Assembly: GCA_900708905.1 (NCBI GenBank)
Contig: CAADRB010000048.1
Span: 269,925-333,924, forward strand
Reading direction: 5' to 3'
DNA from: Hymenolepis diminuta
Taxonomy: Eukaryota; Platyhelminthes; Cestoda; Cyclophyllidea; Hymenolepididae
DNA length: 64,000 bases
Shown here in pieces: positions 28,201-38,100 of this stretch (position 1 is the first letter of the stretch; each line of letters begins with the position of its first letter). The translations under genes and the position numbers were made by a program. The notes under the pieces were generated by a model. It was not told the DNA's origin, did no database searches, and saw only the letters and a list, made by a program, of their open reading frames with translations.

Positions 28201-31200
28201 TGCATATAATTAACTGAAGAAAATAATAAACGCCAGGAGAACAACGGTAGGATGTGAAAGATATCACTGACCCTTTTCTCAACTAAACCTCTAATCAATT
28301 AATTTTGAGTTAGAAGCGAGTTTGTCCCATAGCCTTAGTCGCAGCAATCCTTCGGCAATTTCATTATTTACATGTTTCTCCCGTCAGATTAGATTAGCTT
28401 TTGTTGCCCACAGTCCTGGATAAGTACTACAGGAGGAACTTGGGCTATTTTAGCATACAGGGAGAAATTTCCTTAAATACGCGGAACCAGGGTGATGTAG
28501 AGAAAAATGACTTCCTGACTTTTACTCATGTGATTTGCGAGGGCTGGAAATCATTCACACGTTAAAAGTACATTTGAAGCTACCTAGGGTAGTGAAGGAC
28601 GAAGCAGTCAATGCAAGTATATTTAACCTGTGAAGGGGTAATAAAACTTAAGTAATCGAAAAAAAAGCTGCGATGATGTTAAGATCTTGAAAATAAAAAT
28701 TTTTGATCGAATTGTTTAACATATCGCATTTGATAAGCTATTAAATCACGCAGAGTACTTCCATTCTCAATAAGAAGGATGCGCATAAACTATATTGGCA
28801 TTCAGAGAAGAAAATGGATCTTAGGACAGGGAAAGTAATTTTCTCAAAAGAGCACTATGAAAAACAGTCCGGTTGTTAAAAAGATTGATTGGAAAACATT
28901 ATACACTTATAAGAGACCTGGTACGAACACACAGGCATGGAATAAATCAATTGATTCAAACAGCTACTTTCGACTGAAACGGCAGGAGAGCTAAACTCGA
29001 ACATGCATAAAGTTAAAAGAAAGATCGAGTTTTTAAAGGTAAGGATAAGTTATATAATAATTTTAAATTACGACTTAAAAGTTGCTTTTTGCAAAAAACA
29101 ACTTCACAGTCTAAAAATTGTACAAAATTTTGGAATAAAATAAAACGATAATAGTAATAACAATAATACATTCCACTTAACGTCAGAACAATTGACTGCA
29201 TGTTAAACAACCAAACCTACTATTTAAATATTAATACTCCAGCAAAATGTTCATCCATGGCTCAAAAAATTACCAAAATGTGAATTTAAACAAAAACGCC
29301 AATTATAATCAAGTGCTTTCGAATTCCACACGGAATTATGCAGAGATCCTTAACCTCAATACCAGACTATGCTCGTCATTAAAATTGGAATTCAGTGCAG
29401 TAATAAGGTTTTAATGGTAATATTTAGTGAGGAAGGTTTAATTTTTACCAAAGGAACCAGATCTAGGCACTCTAAATTGAGTTTCATCAGAAGAGGTCAT
29501 GTCAAACTCAAAATGACGGAGTATGTCCTTTAATTAGAGAAAGATTTAATATTCTCTTACCTTAATAACCTCATTCTGATATTCTAAGTATGGAATTACA
29601 TCAGAATAAGTTCCGGTATTGTTAATAACTACACTATTCCCGCCAGTTCATTGGAAATTCAGCCAATAGAATTGCAGGTAGATGAACCATCATTATCTTA
29701 ACGACCATGGCTACTTTAACATTTAGTCCATTTAAACAAAAATTCGTACTAAAGTCACAAGGCAGAGGAGATGGCATTACAGTCTTGAAAACACTAGTTC
29801 TAAATAGCTCTGGTTACGGTTAGGACCTATTTGCTCTTAAAACTTTGTTCCCAGAGATTTTGAGAGCGTTCAGTTCAAGGCAAGTGGGAGAAAATCATAA
29901 CAAATGTTGGTTTTCAGGAACGAGGATTTTCATTCTTTTTTCCTTTTTTCAGATCTCATTCGGTTTGAATCCGTCTAATTGCAGAAGAATGCGTACATTC
30001 GAATTCACCAAGTTTATAAGATGAAGTTGTGAAGCCACGCCCATCCTTAGAATTGCAAAACCATTTCCTGATATAACAGGAAACCCACTTATGAAATAGT
30101 GAGTTGATTTGAGATATTTCTTAAACGTGATAAATTAGTAGGTTCTTCAACATTGACGAAATTATGAGAAAGGATTGCGTAATCTTAATTAAAAGACCAT
30201 CTGTAAGAGCTTAAAAAACTCTATTAATAAGAAGGCGAAAACTGTTTAAAGTCTTGAAAATAGATCTACCTAGTTCTCTCGCTATACTTTTTCTGAATTA
30301 TCAGGTAATCGAAAGAATTAGAAAGCTTACACAAAATCACGAATAAGGAGAGCATTTGATTTTATCTGGTTGTCATTGGCAAAAGCGATATCAGTTTCTG
30401 CCTCTAAAACTGTTAAATTGAGAAGCATGAAGCTGCCAACTGTTTGCGAATGTTTGCAAAAAAGGTAATATTGGTGCACTATCAGCGGGATCACTGCTAC
30501 TAAGGCGTAACAATCAACAAGGACTTCCAGTACCCAATTTCCGGTTGTTGAAACGCCACATATCAGAATATCATTTTCAGCATTGACATGAAGTTTAATG
30601 CCAGTCTCTCTTCAAAGAACCTTTGAGGAAATAGCAAAAAATAACGACACATACTTCTGAAATGAGAAGTGAAGTATAAAACTTGAAGTCCATGGATGGA
30701 TTCTCTATACTCTTTCTCCGAATTACCTCCTAATAGTTATGCATCCGCTTGTCCAAATGCGTATCTTTATTACTAATCGAATATATTATTTAGCCTTTAC
30801 CGGGATTATTTTTCGCCCTAAGCGAATAATATTCAATCTAGCAGAGCCCTCGATTTCACCCCCATGCCTTCGGAGATCACGCGCCGAAAGAAAACATTAT
30901 TTAACCCAAATAGCGACAGGGCTATAGATACATCCTCGTAAATTGGGTCAAGCAAATAAAAATAAGTTCCACTACGGCAATATCGATTGATAATCGATTT
31001 TTCTAGCAGCTGCCTTAAATTTTACACAATTGATTGGACAATCGTTTCACTTCACATATTGATTTTTTCTCTTATTACCAACACGTGATTAATCAATGAT
31101 ACAAATAATCAATCCAAGTTTTGAATTAATTGTTATAAAATTGTTATAACAACCTACATGAGATAAGAGAAGCAACCTATTAAATAGGTTTAAAATTTCC

Positions 31201-34185
31201 CCAGAATAATAAACGCATAATTAATGCGGTTAGCATATTAGTAAAAAAGCAACTTGTTATTCATAAAAGCTCCGAGTTTATATATGAATGGAGAAGAAGT
31301 ACCTTAAAGTGTTCCTCGACCAATTTAAATAGCAAGTAGATCTCGAACGTGTGTGATGAAACCGAAAAGCTATGGGCGAAATTTGAGTTGTTGAGTATCT
31401 GCGTGAACAAATGATGGCTATGACAAATGGAGCATCAGTGGTGAGGATGTGTTTCGAATGCCAAACTCTAACGGGCACTTGATGATCATTAAGACCAAAT
31501 TTCGATCAGGCCAGTAATGAAAACCATTCTCATGAACGATATGACAAGGCCATTTGCGTACGCACTACTACGCAAACTTATAGAAATGCCGAAATAGTGG
31601 CGTGACAAATGTTTGTATGTGGGCGTATAGACGGGTCATAAGTTGACGTTGCGGCAACTACAGAGTAGCCATGAATTATCTAGACACGTTAAATCTCGTC
31701 CCAGGTATCTTATGAACCATATATTGATGGTTGAAATTGTAAACCGAAGTTCGAACAAGAAATAAATTTACACCCACACAACTACATGGTCATGTGCACA
31801 TTTATATTACCAGGGCAAGGCAATGAACAAGTCATTCACGAGACTGTCGACTATTCCAACAATCTGCGATCTTTGCGATCATTATGGCAATAGGCAAGAT
31901 GAATTCATCGTTATCGATCGATTGAAATGATTCAAAGATCAAGAAAGTTTGACCCAATTTAAATATTGATTTTTTTTTCAATCACAACCACGCAACCAAT
32001 CAATAATCTGTTTAATGCTTATGTGCCTTAACAACATTTATAAAGGATCAATAATCGTGACCTTAGAGAGAAGTGTATGTTAAATAATAAAAGTAAAATC
32101 TTATCAAAAAATGAAAAACATAAGTCATAAGCAAATAACAGACATCTAGAATTTATATTTTATTAAATAGATTCATTACTATTACTATTATTATTGAGCC
32201 CATAAATGATAAATGTTTTCGAACATCTATTTTGAGAAAAAGAGGGATTATATTGATTCAAGAAACTCCTATACGTCCATTTTAATTACTGGACATAAAC
32301 TTGACAACATTGATGGACCGGTCATTGTATGTAGACCGTTTTCAGGTTTACATAATTCTAATGCAGAATAAAATGACAACATTCTGATGGGTGCAAACTT
32401 ACAGGTATAACGAAATAACGGCGACATGATAAAATGCCCAATCAATCCTATTTAAAATGTAATACATTAATTTAGTTCTAGAAGTAGAACTTGAAGTACA
32501 GTAAATTGGTCTAATATCCAGGCATTACTTAAGCCTATTAAATCATGATCTACTTAGCTTATAAAATGTAGTAAGTTGGAAGTAAAAAATTGCCGAAGTT
32601 TAATAAAACACAGCCAGAATGTTGACAATACTGGAAACATAGACCGGAGACAATTAACAATTTTGTCAATCATCTCTTGTGACGTGGCGCTAGAGTACAT
32701 GTCTTTTAGGAGAGGATTAAATATTCTATTTCACGACAATCTTCAAAATACTCGAGAAGGCAATGTAGTGGCAAAAGCTGCGCTTCCTACTGCTCTCTGG
32801 ATGTCCGAAGTATTAAGTGACTAATCGTAAAATCTGGGATGGCTAAATAACTGCGTTCCAGAATCGGTGAAGTTTCAGCGCCATTGTACTGCGTAGACAG
32901 AAATCAGGAGAATAAACGAATACATATCTTTAAATAAGAAGCAAATAGGACTGTGTTTTGGGAGTACGTTTCACATAGTTTAACAGGTACCTCATAAACA
33001 AATGGCAATCTTCCAAAATTAACATAGGATACAAATTGCTTAATAATTCGAGAGACAGCCGCGAATATAATGAGTGACATTTCAGCCAACACATGCAACT
33101 GTATTCACTCTGAATAAGCCAGGCCGAATTGAGTTAAACGTATAAATAGTAAATGTGGTAGTAGTGTTTAAATAGATCAAAATGGGGTTTGCCAAGGCAG
33201 CATCTTAGGCTATTAACTGTTAATTGGGATCAGGATATGGTGATAATTTTCTCCAAACTCAGATCACAATATTAATTTACCGTCAGTATTCGTTCAGGAA
33301 TTGTCACTTATGTTAAAATATGACAATAAAGACGTAATGGCAATAAATATAATTCAATAACACTTTAAAAGGAGTAAGAAACGGATAGCATGTACTCATT
33401 ACGTATGTATCATTAAAAACGTCTTAATAACAAGTAAAAATGAAGAATATTTCAAAATTTTAAATTAAGTGAGCCTATGGAATGCATGGCGACCTGTTAA
33501 GGGAGAATAGATACCACAACTTAAAATCACTATAGACGGGAGAGACAAATTTATTTATTTATTTATCAAGAGCGGCTCTAGGTAATTGTTACTGGCTGAA
33601 TAAATCGACAGGAAGATATAATTCTAGTAAATATGAGACGTCGTAAATAACTGAACAAAATGTGGCAAAAAAGGAGACAGCCAAATTGGTTAAGTGAAAG
33701 GAATATGGATTAATCAGTTAGAACTCACAAATATTTGATAATTGAAAAGAAGGATCAATTGAAAATTCCTCGGGATCATGCTCACTCTCCAAATCTGGTA
33801 AATCTTTTCCGATATTTCCCTCGTATTTTCGAAGTTGTCCATAGTAAGACTCGCCAATATTTATCAGAGCACTTATCTTCAATAAAGAGGATTAATAAGG
33901 AAGAAAAATCATTCAACAAACCTGAAGACATAATTCGCCTTCCAATAGAAGTGTTTCTTGAGCTATTGAGTTCTGATCGGGTAAAATCGGACAAGCAAGT
34001 TCGTTTAAGTCGGCATGGAGCCACTGTTGGTAGATGGCATCTTTGAGCTGACTGGAGTTCAGTTCACCGCCAGACTGTTCAGAGAGCCAGTCTAAACACG
34101 CTTCCAGCCAACCTTCAGGAACTGTGATGGCTTCGTCGTCTAACCAACTCCGAAGAGATTCGATTTCTCCTATACTCAACGGAGG
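1096..34185 (-). CDS. RMI1: RMI1, RecQ-mediated genome instability protein 1 (7 exons)
   Basis: RMI1 is the OB-fold scaffold that joins topoisomerase III alpha and BLM-type helicase to dissolve double Holliday junctions without crossover, in the nucleus. Exons, in transcript order: 34185-33922, 33876-33729, 24369-24065, 23359-22864, 15294-14708, 14018-13767, 1281-1096. Every junction is GT-AG and every phase agrees; the sum is 2238 nt, 745 residues plus TAG. Residues 1-88 form the N-terminal helical region (VPEGWLEACLDW, then QQWLHADL). Residues 89-245 are OB fold 1, with ISALINIGESYYGQL, YALHLTDG and the family motif LLGGEV. Residues about 260-600 are a Ser/Pro/Gln-rich linker. Residues 601-745 are the RMI2-binding OB fold 2 (RLSDGTATVDADVEDDLL). 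Human RMI1 is somewhat shorter, about 625 residues. No in-frame ATG precedes the conserved N-terminus, so the start Met must come from sequence spliced on. The identification is secure; a missed tiny exon is unlikely because phases close. Confidence 0.9.
2251..2390 (+). repeat. tRNA-derived SINE-like copy
   Basis: The copy has a CGGTGGCGTAATAGTCA head resembling a polymerase III A box and a B-box-like GGGTTTGATACTCACC. It continues with GATGCACATCC and AACCACACT, two words shared with the other copies of this family in the window. It is diverged and lies antisense to RMI1 in intron 6. Confidence 0.5.
6290..6880 (-). mobile_element. Solo LTR of the retroelement at 49.9-52.5 kb
   Basis: Several blocks match the two LTRs near 50 and 52 kb in the same order. 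Examples are AATAGGCCAAAATGTATTGA (compare CTAGGCCAAAGTGTATTGAT near 50.0 kb) and AAGCGTAGGAG (identical near 52.23 kb). ATGTACTTTTAAACGAAACGAGACAGTTATA also has a clear counterpart near 52.34 kb. No internal coding region is attached, so this is a solo LTR or LTR fragment. The orientation follows the Gag-like relic of the larger copy. Ends are approximate and no target duplication was found. Confidence 0.6.
8710..8832. repeat. Dispersed repeat, copy 1 (see 44.65 kb)
   Basis: The block GCTTTTTCAAACGATCGTTT followed by GAAGAGGCTCGCACTAAA matches 44.65-44.76 kb with about 80% identity by eye over roughly 100 bases. The family is unknown and no coding potential was seen. Confidence 0.5.
9374..9430 (+). 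repeat. SINE-like fragment
   Basis: The short block GGTTCGATGCCATCTGG, then GTGCACACCCAGTGAGCAGA, resembles the B-box part and core of the SINE family seen at 9.67 and 25.7 kb. It is only a fragment. Confidence 0.4.
9666..9815 (+). repeat. tRNA-derived SINE copy
   Basis: The head GGTGGCATAGCAGTTAAAG fits a polymerase III A box (TGGCATAGCAG), and GAGTTCGATGCCC fits a B box about 50 bases later, the layout of a tRNA gene. The family core follows: GTGCACATCCAGTGGAGGAA, AACCACACTAGTTAT, CCTAGTGGTAGAATGC. The tail is truncated. It is antisense to RMI1 within intron 6. Confidence 0.62.
12415..12510 (+). repeat. Degenerate SINE-like copy
   Basis: CGGTGTAGTGGTCAGTGTGC resembles an A-box head and is followed by AGAGATCACTGTTACGATAC in the position of the B box. 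Decay is strong; it is assigned only by similarity to the other copies. Confidence 0.35.
13767..14018 (-). CDS. RMI1: RMI1 exon 6 (OB fold 2)
   Basis: This exon has 252 nt, exactly 84 codons, phase 0 at both ends (acceptor TTCTTAATTTAG, donor GTG/GTGAGG). It encodes the first part of the C-terminal OB fold that pairs with RMI2: a strand IRGMLVSVQSRLEHHEG, then YWSLTVRLSDGTATVDADV, then DDLLRLLIGLSAVEAEAM. The DGTA-x-VD-VD pattern and the LIG(L/F)S motif are typical of the RMI1 C-terminal domain. Confidence 0.92.
14066..14240 (+). repeat. tRNA-derived SINE copy in RMI1 intron 5
   Basis: It contains AGAGTTCAAGACATCAATGC (B-box region), then TGGTACACATCCAGTTAA, GGTGACAGAATGTGAGTTTC and TCAAAGTCAAGTGTTGTGAA. 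All four are aligned with the copies at 15.86 and 25.73 kb. It begins close to the exon 6 acceptor (14019) and fills much of the 689-base intron 5. Confidence 0.55.
14708..15294 (-). CDS. RMI1: RMI1 exon 5 (disordered linker)
   Basis: This exon has 587 nt, in phase 1 after TTGTGTTTCAG and out phase 0 at CAA/GTGAGT. It encodes residues about 405-600, rich in Ser, Pro and Gln, and probably unstructured. Two acidic-hydrophobic patches are visible (SSDLEPDNDFFFSNDP and VEALLQEIDF), followed by a basic TKRPCLSPDRK segment that could serve nuclear import. The exon belongs to RMI1 because phase and strand fit and the next exon is OB fold 2. Linker sequence alone would not identify it. Confidence 0.85.
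15295..22863 (-). other. RMI1 intron 4 (7.6 kb)
   Basis: It contains one good SINE copy at about 15.85-16.07 kb. The remaining sequence is AT-rich with only short open frames, for example 16586-16840 and 21603-21788 on the plus strand, none with a recognisable domain. No other gene was seen. Confidence 0.7.
15850..16070 (+). repeat. tRNA-derived SINE, most complete 3' end
   Basis: The core GGTGCACATCCAGTTGTTTA is followed by ACCAACCACTCTGGTTAATT and GGATGGTAGAATGCGAGTTG. The 3' end carries an inverted repeat, ACTTCCC at 16033-16039 and GGGAAGT at 16051-16057, then TTTCTTTTACTT. The same hairpin ends the copy near 25.93 kb, so it is probably a family feature rather than chance. Confidence 0.6.
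22864..23359 (-). CDS. RMI1: RMI1 exon 4 (end of OB1 and disordered linker)
   Basis: This exon has 496 nt, in phase 0 after TTTGTTAAG and out phase 1 at GAGG/GTAAGT. It begins VEFTDPTQNEPGLLLQ, completing the LLGGEV motif across the junction. The rest is low-complexity Ser/Thr/Gln/Pro sequence with an acidic patch (EVLFDDDDYLLASAVENF) near residues 380-395. That patch looks like a short interaction motif, though no partner can be assigned from sequence. Confidence 0.9.
24065..24369 (-). CDS. RMI1: RMI1 exon 3 (OB fold 1 core)
   Basis: This exon has 305 nt, entering in phase 1 after TTTGCAG and leaving in phase 0 at GAG/GTATGT. It starts with a Gln-rich linker, then encodes YALHLTDGVTTIKAVE, a KVKLRGPLKLRKGVLML stretch and finally QLLGGE, the classic RMI1 OB-fold signature. 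The intron before it is about 9.4 kb and falls inside the insertion loop of OB fold 1, the part that contacts the topoisomerase gate in the human complex. Confidence 0.93.
24612..24720 (+). repeat. SINE-like fragment
   Basis: ACGTACACCGGTGAGCATAA lies in the place of the family GTGCACATCCAGTG core, preceded by a decayed tRNA-like head. It is the weakest of the copies listed. Confidence 0.3.
25722..25948 (+). repeat. tRNA-derived SINE copy
   Basis: TCTCGGGTTCGATTTCCACC is a clear polymerase III B box. The core AATGCACATCCAGTGAACGG, AGAGAGTGACAGAAATTGAG and the 3' hairpin (ACTTCCC at 25906-25912, GGAAGT at 25924-25929) follow, then TCACTATTACTT. This is one of the best preserved copies and runs antisense to RMI1. 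Confidence 0.65.
27181..27195. repeat. TA microsatellite
   Basis: A short run of TA dinucleotides (about seven units) lies inside RMI1 intron 2. Confidence 0.8.
27610..27888 (+). repeat. Unclassified repeat, inverted partner of 57.16-57.47 kb
   Basis: This stretch is the reverse complement of about 57155-57470 at roughly 75-80% identity by eye. Identical words include TGTGTTTGCATGTTTG and GAGTGGCTTGACTTATTC, and near-identical ones include GTGGCTTGCCTGCCACCT(T/C)CGAACTGATCTG. No long open frame is shared, no polymerase III box is evident and no terminal repeat was found. It could be a piece of a larger transposon or a non-autonomous element. Confidence 0.65.
33549..33566. repeat. ATTT tetranucleotide repeat
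   Basis: Four to five units of ATTT lie in RMI1 intron 2, next to exon 2. Confidence 0.6.
33729..33876 (-). CDS. RMI1: RMI1 exon 2 (OB fold 1, first strands)
   Basis: This exon has 148 nt, in phase 0 and out phase 1. It lies only 45 nt after exon 1. The acceptor is TTATTGAAG and the donor is ATTT/GTGAGT. Translation begins ISALINIGESYYGQLRKY, matching the conserved RMI1 segment that runs Gln-Ile-Asn-Ser, then a short spacer, then a Tyr-x-Gln helix. It then enters an acidic stretch corresponding to the variable insertion loop of OB fold 1. No single ATG-initiated ORF marks it, so an ORF-only search would miss it. Its inclusion restores both the family motif and the reading phase. Confidence 0.87.
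33877..33921 (-). other. 45-nt mini-intron of RMI1
   Basis: This is intron 1 of RMI1, GTTTGTTG...TTGAAG on the minus strand, with GT-AG borders. Removing it restores the conserved OB-fold motif and the phase. Introns this short are near the minimum for animals. Confidence 0.8.
33922..34185 (-). CDS. RMI1: RMI1 exon 1 (N-terminal helical domain)
   Basis: This exon has 264 nt, 88 codons, entering and leaving in phase 0. The acceptor is TTATCCAG just above 34185 and the donor is CAG/GTTTGT, a weak but usable site. It encodes the three-helix N-terminal domain and the start of OB fold 1, ending at GELCLQ. The family pattern continues as Leu-Gln-Ile-Asn/Ser, which is supplied by the next exon. There is no ATG in frame anywhere in the exon, and the same frame meets a TAG at 34212-34210 upstream with no ATG between. 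Confidence 0.9.
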
Positions 34186-34200
34186 CTGGATAACGAAAAT
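34186..34200 (-). promoter_or_regulatory. Candidate spliced-leader acceptor for RMI1
   Basis: On the minus strand ATTTTCGTTATCCAG directly precedes the first RMI1 codons CCT CCG TTG AGT. The exon enters in phase 0, so a leader ending in AUG would give Met-Pro-Pro-Leu-Ser-Ile-Gly in frame. The upstream GABARAP polyadenylation signal lies about 250 bases away, the usual layout for a downstream gene in a trans-spliced polycistron. A conventional upstream cis exon cannot be excluded. Confidence 0.5.
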
Positions 34201-34447
34201 GATATAAGACTAATATATACTACCTAATTCATTTATAAAGCAGGATTCCAAATTTCAACCATCCTATAAGTCTACTAACGAAATCGAACAATATTTCCAA
34301 GTTCAATACAAAAGCCCCATACTAAAAGGACTAAGCTTTGCTTCTGATGAAAAACCTTAACACGCTTACACGATTTCTTAATAAAATATTAACACAATCA
34401 TAACACTGAAAAAGAAAACATCGTTTTCAATTTGGTAAATACACTAT

Positions 34448-34453
34448 TTTATT
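34448..34453 (-). terminator. GABARAP polyadenylation signal AATAAA
   Basis: On the minus strand CTAATAAAATAG lies about 195 nt after the GABARAP stop and about 260 nt before the first RMI1 exon. Confidence 0.55.
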
Positions 34454-34645
34454 AGCCGTACGATGGGAAATATCAGAGAAAAGGGGGGGAGGAAGGTTTA
34501 CTTAATAAGACGTGCTTATGTACATTCACAAAATCGCTAAAATCAATTTGGGGTAGGGGATGAGGAAGGAGAAAAGTACCTCAATGCAGCGGAATTCACT
34601 TTAAAATAATGAGGATTATGTTAGATAATTAGGAAAGAAATCCCA

Positions 34646-35177
<532 letters not shown>

Positions 35178-38100
35178 CTAATGGCGGAATCAATCAGCTG
35201 ACTTTTCGTCTACGTAAGCGCAGTAAAACCACACAAAAATAAAACAATAATGCGTAACAATTTATAAAAATACTGTTCTTTCAGATATCAATCTATTTTT
35301 AAAATGATAAAATTTACTTAAGGTATCGAGTTCACAATTTTATTTTAGTGAATGAATTGTAAATACCTGATTCATTTAATTTTCTACAATGCTAATCATT
35401 TAGTGCTTTTCTTGGAAATAAATCACGTTGACATATTTTATAGATATTTTGTATTTAATTTAATTTAATATTTTGTCTTAGACAGAAAGTACTGATGTGC
35501 CCTAATAAAATCCTAAGAGAAATGGTCTGTTTTGAGGTTTTACTAATTTTTTAAGTTTAAAATAGCATTATTAACTGATATTCTAATTCTTATATACTTT
35601 ATTACCATAACACTAAAGTTTAATTTCTCGTTTGATATAAATAAATATCCATTTTATGTTGTTCATTTTAGCTAACATTTCGTCCTAAAAGATTTAAATC
35701 TGCGAATATAATGTTATAAAATGTTCAACTTGATAACATAATTTCGAAACCAACTTCTCGAAAATACTAAAAATTCTCTACAAAGATAATTGTAACAAAT
35801 ATTCCAGGACTTTTAACGTTGTTGCACAACAACAACAACACCTCAACACTCACAAGTTTGACTCCTACTTGTTTTAAATATCTATAAATCAGTGATAGAA
35901 GAGTTTTCTTACATCTTCAGAATGCTGAAAAAATTATCTAAATTTCCATTAGTCTACGACAGGATAGACCTCAACCTGGATAATTAAAGATTTACCCAGA
36001 GAAAAAAACGTATTCCTCGATGGGACAGTTCAAATATGATCTAAGGTTCCATTGTGTAGACCGTAAAGTGACCTTTTTAAATGGAATGCATTTCAATTCC
36101 TGTGTAATCGGTCAGTTCAACTTTCATGAATACAGATAACACATGCCAAACTTCAAAAAAATCACCCCCGTGAAAAACAAATATCGTTTATCGACATTGT
36201 TAAAGTATGTACATGCTTCGAACCTTATTTAAATCCTACTATACTCATGTTGCCAGGTAGAATTAAGTAAAGAAATAGACAGGGGTATTTATTTACTATG
36301 TAAGGTACCGAATACGGTGCTATCGCGAAATTGAAATTAGACTTGCAATCCTGCCAGTCAGTACGGAAGCATTTGTCAGGACGCAGACCTGAATGGACCC
36401 AAACGGTTAAATGAGAGAGTAGAACCTGAGATATTCACAATCGCGATCCCATGCTCCTTGATGAGGAAGTAGACAACATTGCACCCCTACAATCCTTCTT
36501 ACTCTTATAGACATTAATCCCTTACATTCTCCTTTGTCTTGCCTATAAGTTGCTCCAGGATAAACTCTGATTCATACCAAACTTTCTGTAATTTAACAGC
36601 AGAGATTTATAGGAATAAAAGGTCTCTCAGATGACTGACGGTTGAAGGTCGAACCTTTACGTGATTGATTGCAGGTTTGCTTATTCTTCCTGTCTAGACT
36701 ACTTGTCAAAATAAGAATGTGTCTTAATATACCCTCAACTATGGTAGGTGAACAGAAAGACGACCTGGGAACAAACTGTTTCAAAACAAATTCTATAGCC
36801 TTAATTGATGGCTTCAGCTTTAAAATTGCTATTAAATTTCCCCAAATGTAGTTTTACGTCCATTAATACTCAATCTACTAAAGGGTCTTTTGTTATCGGT
36901 ATTTCAAGAGTGACCGATCAGTTTATAAACTGAAAAATTTATGCATTCAGCGGCTGGACATAATAGCTTCACAAGAGCAAATTTTGTTTTGAACAGTTGT
37001 GAATCATCCAGCTGTTGTCCTAAACCAAATCATTAGTTCAGATTAACTAATATCATATACACAATTTCCTCAATTATTTAAGATAACTAAAAGAACATTC
37101 AATAATACCTTCCACCAAATCTACTACAAACAAAGCACACATTTTTCATTCATTTTTTTATATTTTTTTTAAACATCACCTAGCTATAATTCTAACATTC
37201 ACTAGCTGAAAAGTCATTAGAGGTTAGTCATATTTTTCTCCATAAGTCATTAGCGAAATGTCCTCTGTTTTTGTTCTACAGCTATCATTATTCGTGTCCG
37301 ATTTAAAATTCATTTAATAAACAACAATAACAATAATTTTCATCAGTTAAAGTTTCTTGATTAGTTTTTTTAGATTTATATAATTAATTAATTAACAAGT
37401 TAATTGATACAATAAGATTCTAACTTCAATTTTTTTCCTCTTTAAAATTTTTTCCAAGTTCATTAGAAGTTCCTTGAGTCATAATTAGAATCACATATTG
37501 CCCCACCTTGAGTTTGAAACTATTTGCAGTGACTTCCATCAATAAAAGTCGGTTTTAATCTCGCGAATGTTTAAATGGTCCGTATCAATTCAAGTTAATT
37601 TAAATTAAAGTGCAAAAAAGGATCAATCAGAATTTGAAAAAAGCAGTATTTTCACTGATTGTTGACACCAACTCGGATTCTTACTGAATCTAGGTGGTTT
37701 CTAGATCGCACAGTGCTATCAATAACATCAGTTTCGCTTTCGGAATGATGAATTGTGGTAGAGAAGTGGTTTAACTACTTATAACCCCTATGCTCTGGGA
37801 AATTTTATGCTCTGAACTGATGCGAGCGAATTGTGACTGGCATTCAATGTGTGTGCGTACACGTGACGAAAGAGCTGCCTTTAGAATAAAAAAGAAGAAG
37901 TTTTAATGAAATAACCGCGCTGCTATTACGTTAAATACCTTTGATTACTGATTGGCTCGTGTTTCACCAATATGCGCGCTAGTGATTAAGTACTACCCTC
38001 AGGCTGTTTCAGAGTACTGAAGGGGTTTCCAAAAATATGTCATCAATCATTTAAATGGATTTTTAAACTTTTTTGCATTTATTTATTAAATTTTCAACTT

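Larger units (their letters stand above)
24370..33728 (-). other. RMI1 intron 2 (9.4 kb)
   Basis: It contains a SINE fragment near 24.62 kb, a full SINE at 25.72-25.95 kb, a short TA microsatellite at 27181-27195 and one copy of an unclassified repeat at 27.61-27.89 kb. Open frames in it, such as 32904-33098 and 31278-31478 on the minus strand, have no recognised domain. No nested gene was seen. Confidence 0.7.

Noticed and set aside
32904..33098. Minus-strand open frame just below RMI1 exon 2, with a possible GAG/GTACCT donor, considered as an extra RMI1 exon
   Set aside because: Its sequence does not fit the RMI1 family, and the true exon at 33876-33729 already closes motif and phase with exon 3.
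35819..35840. TTGTTGCACAACAA palindrome followed by CAA repeats
   Set aside because: Short and isolated; no second copy or associated feature, so chance is sufficient.
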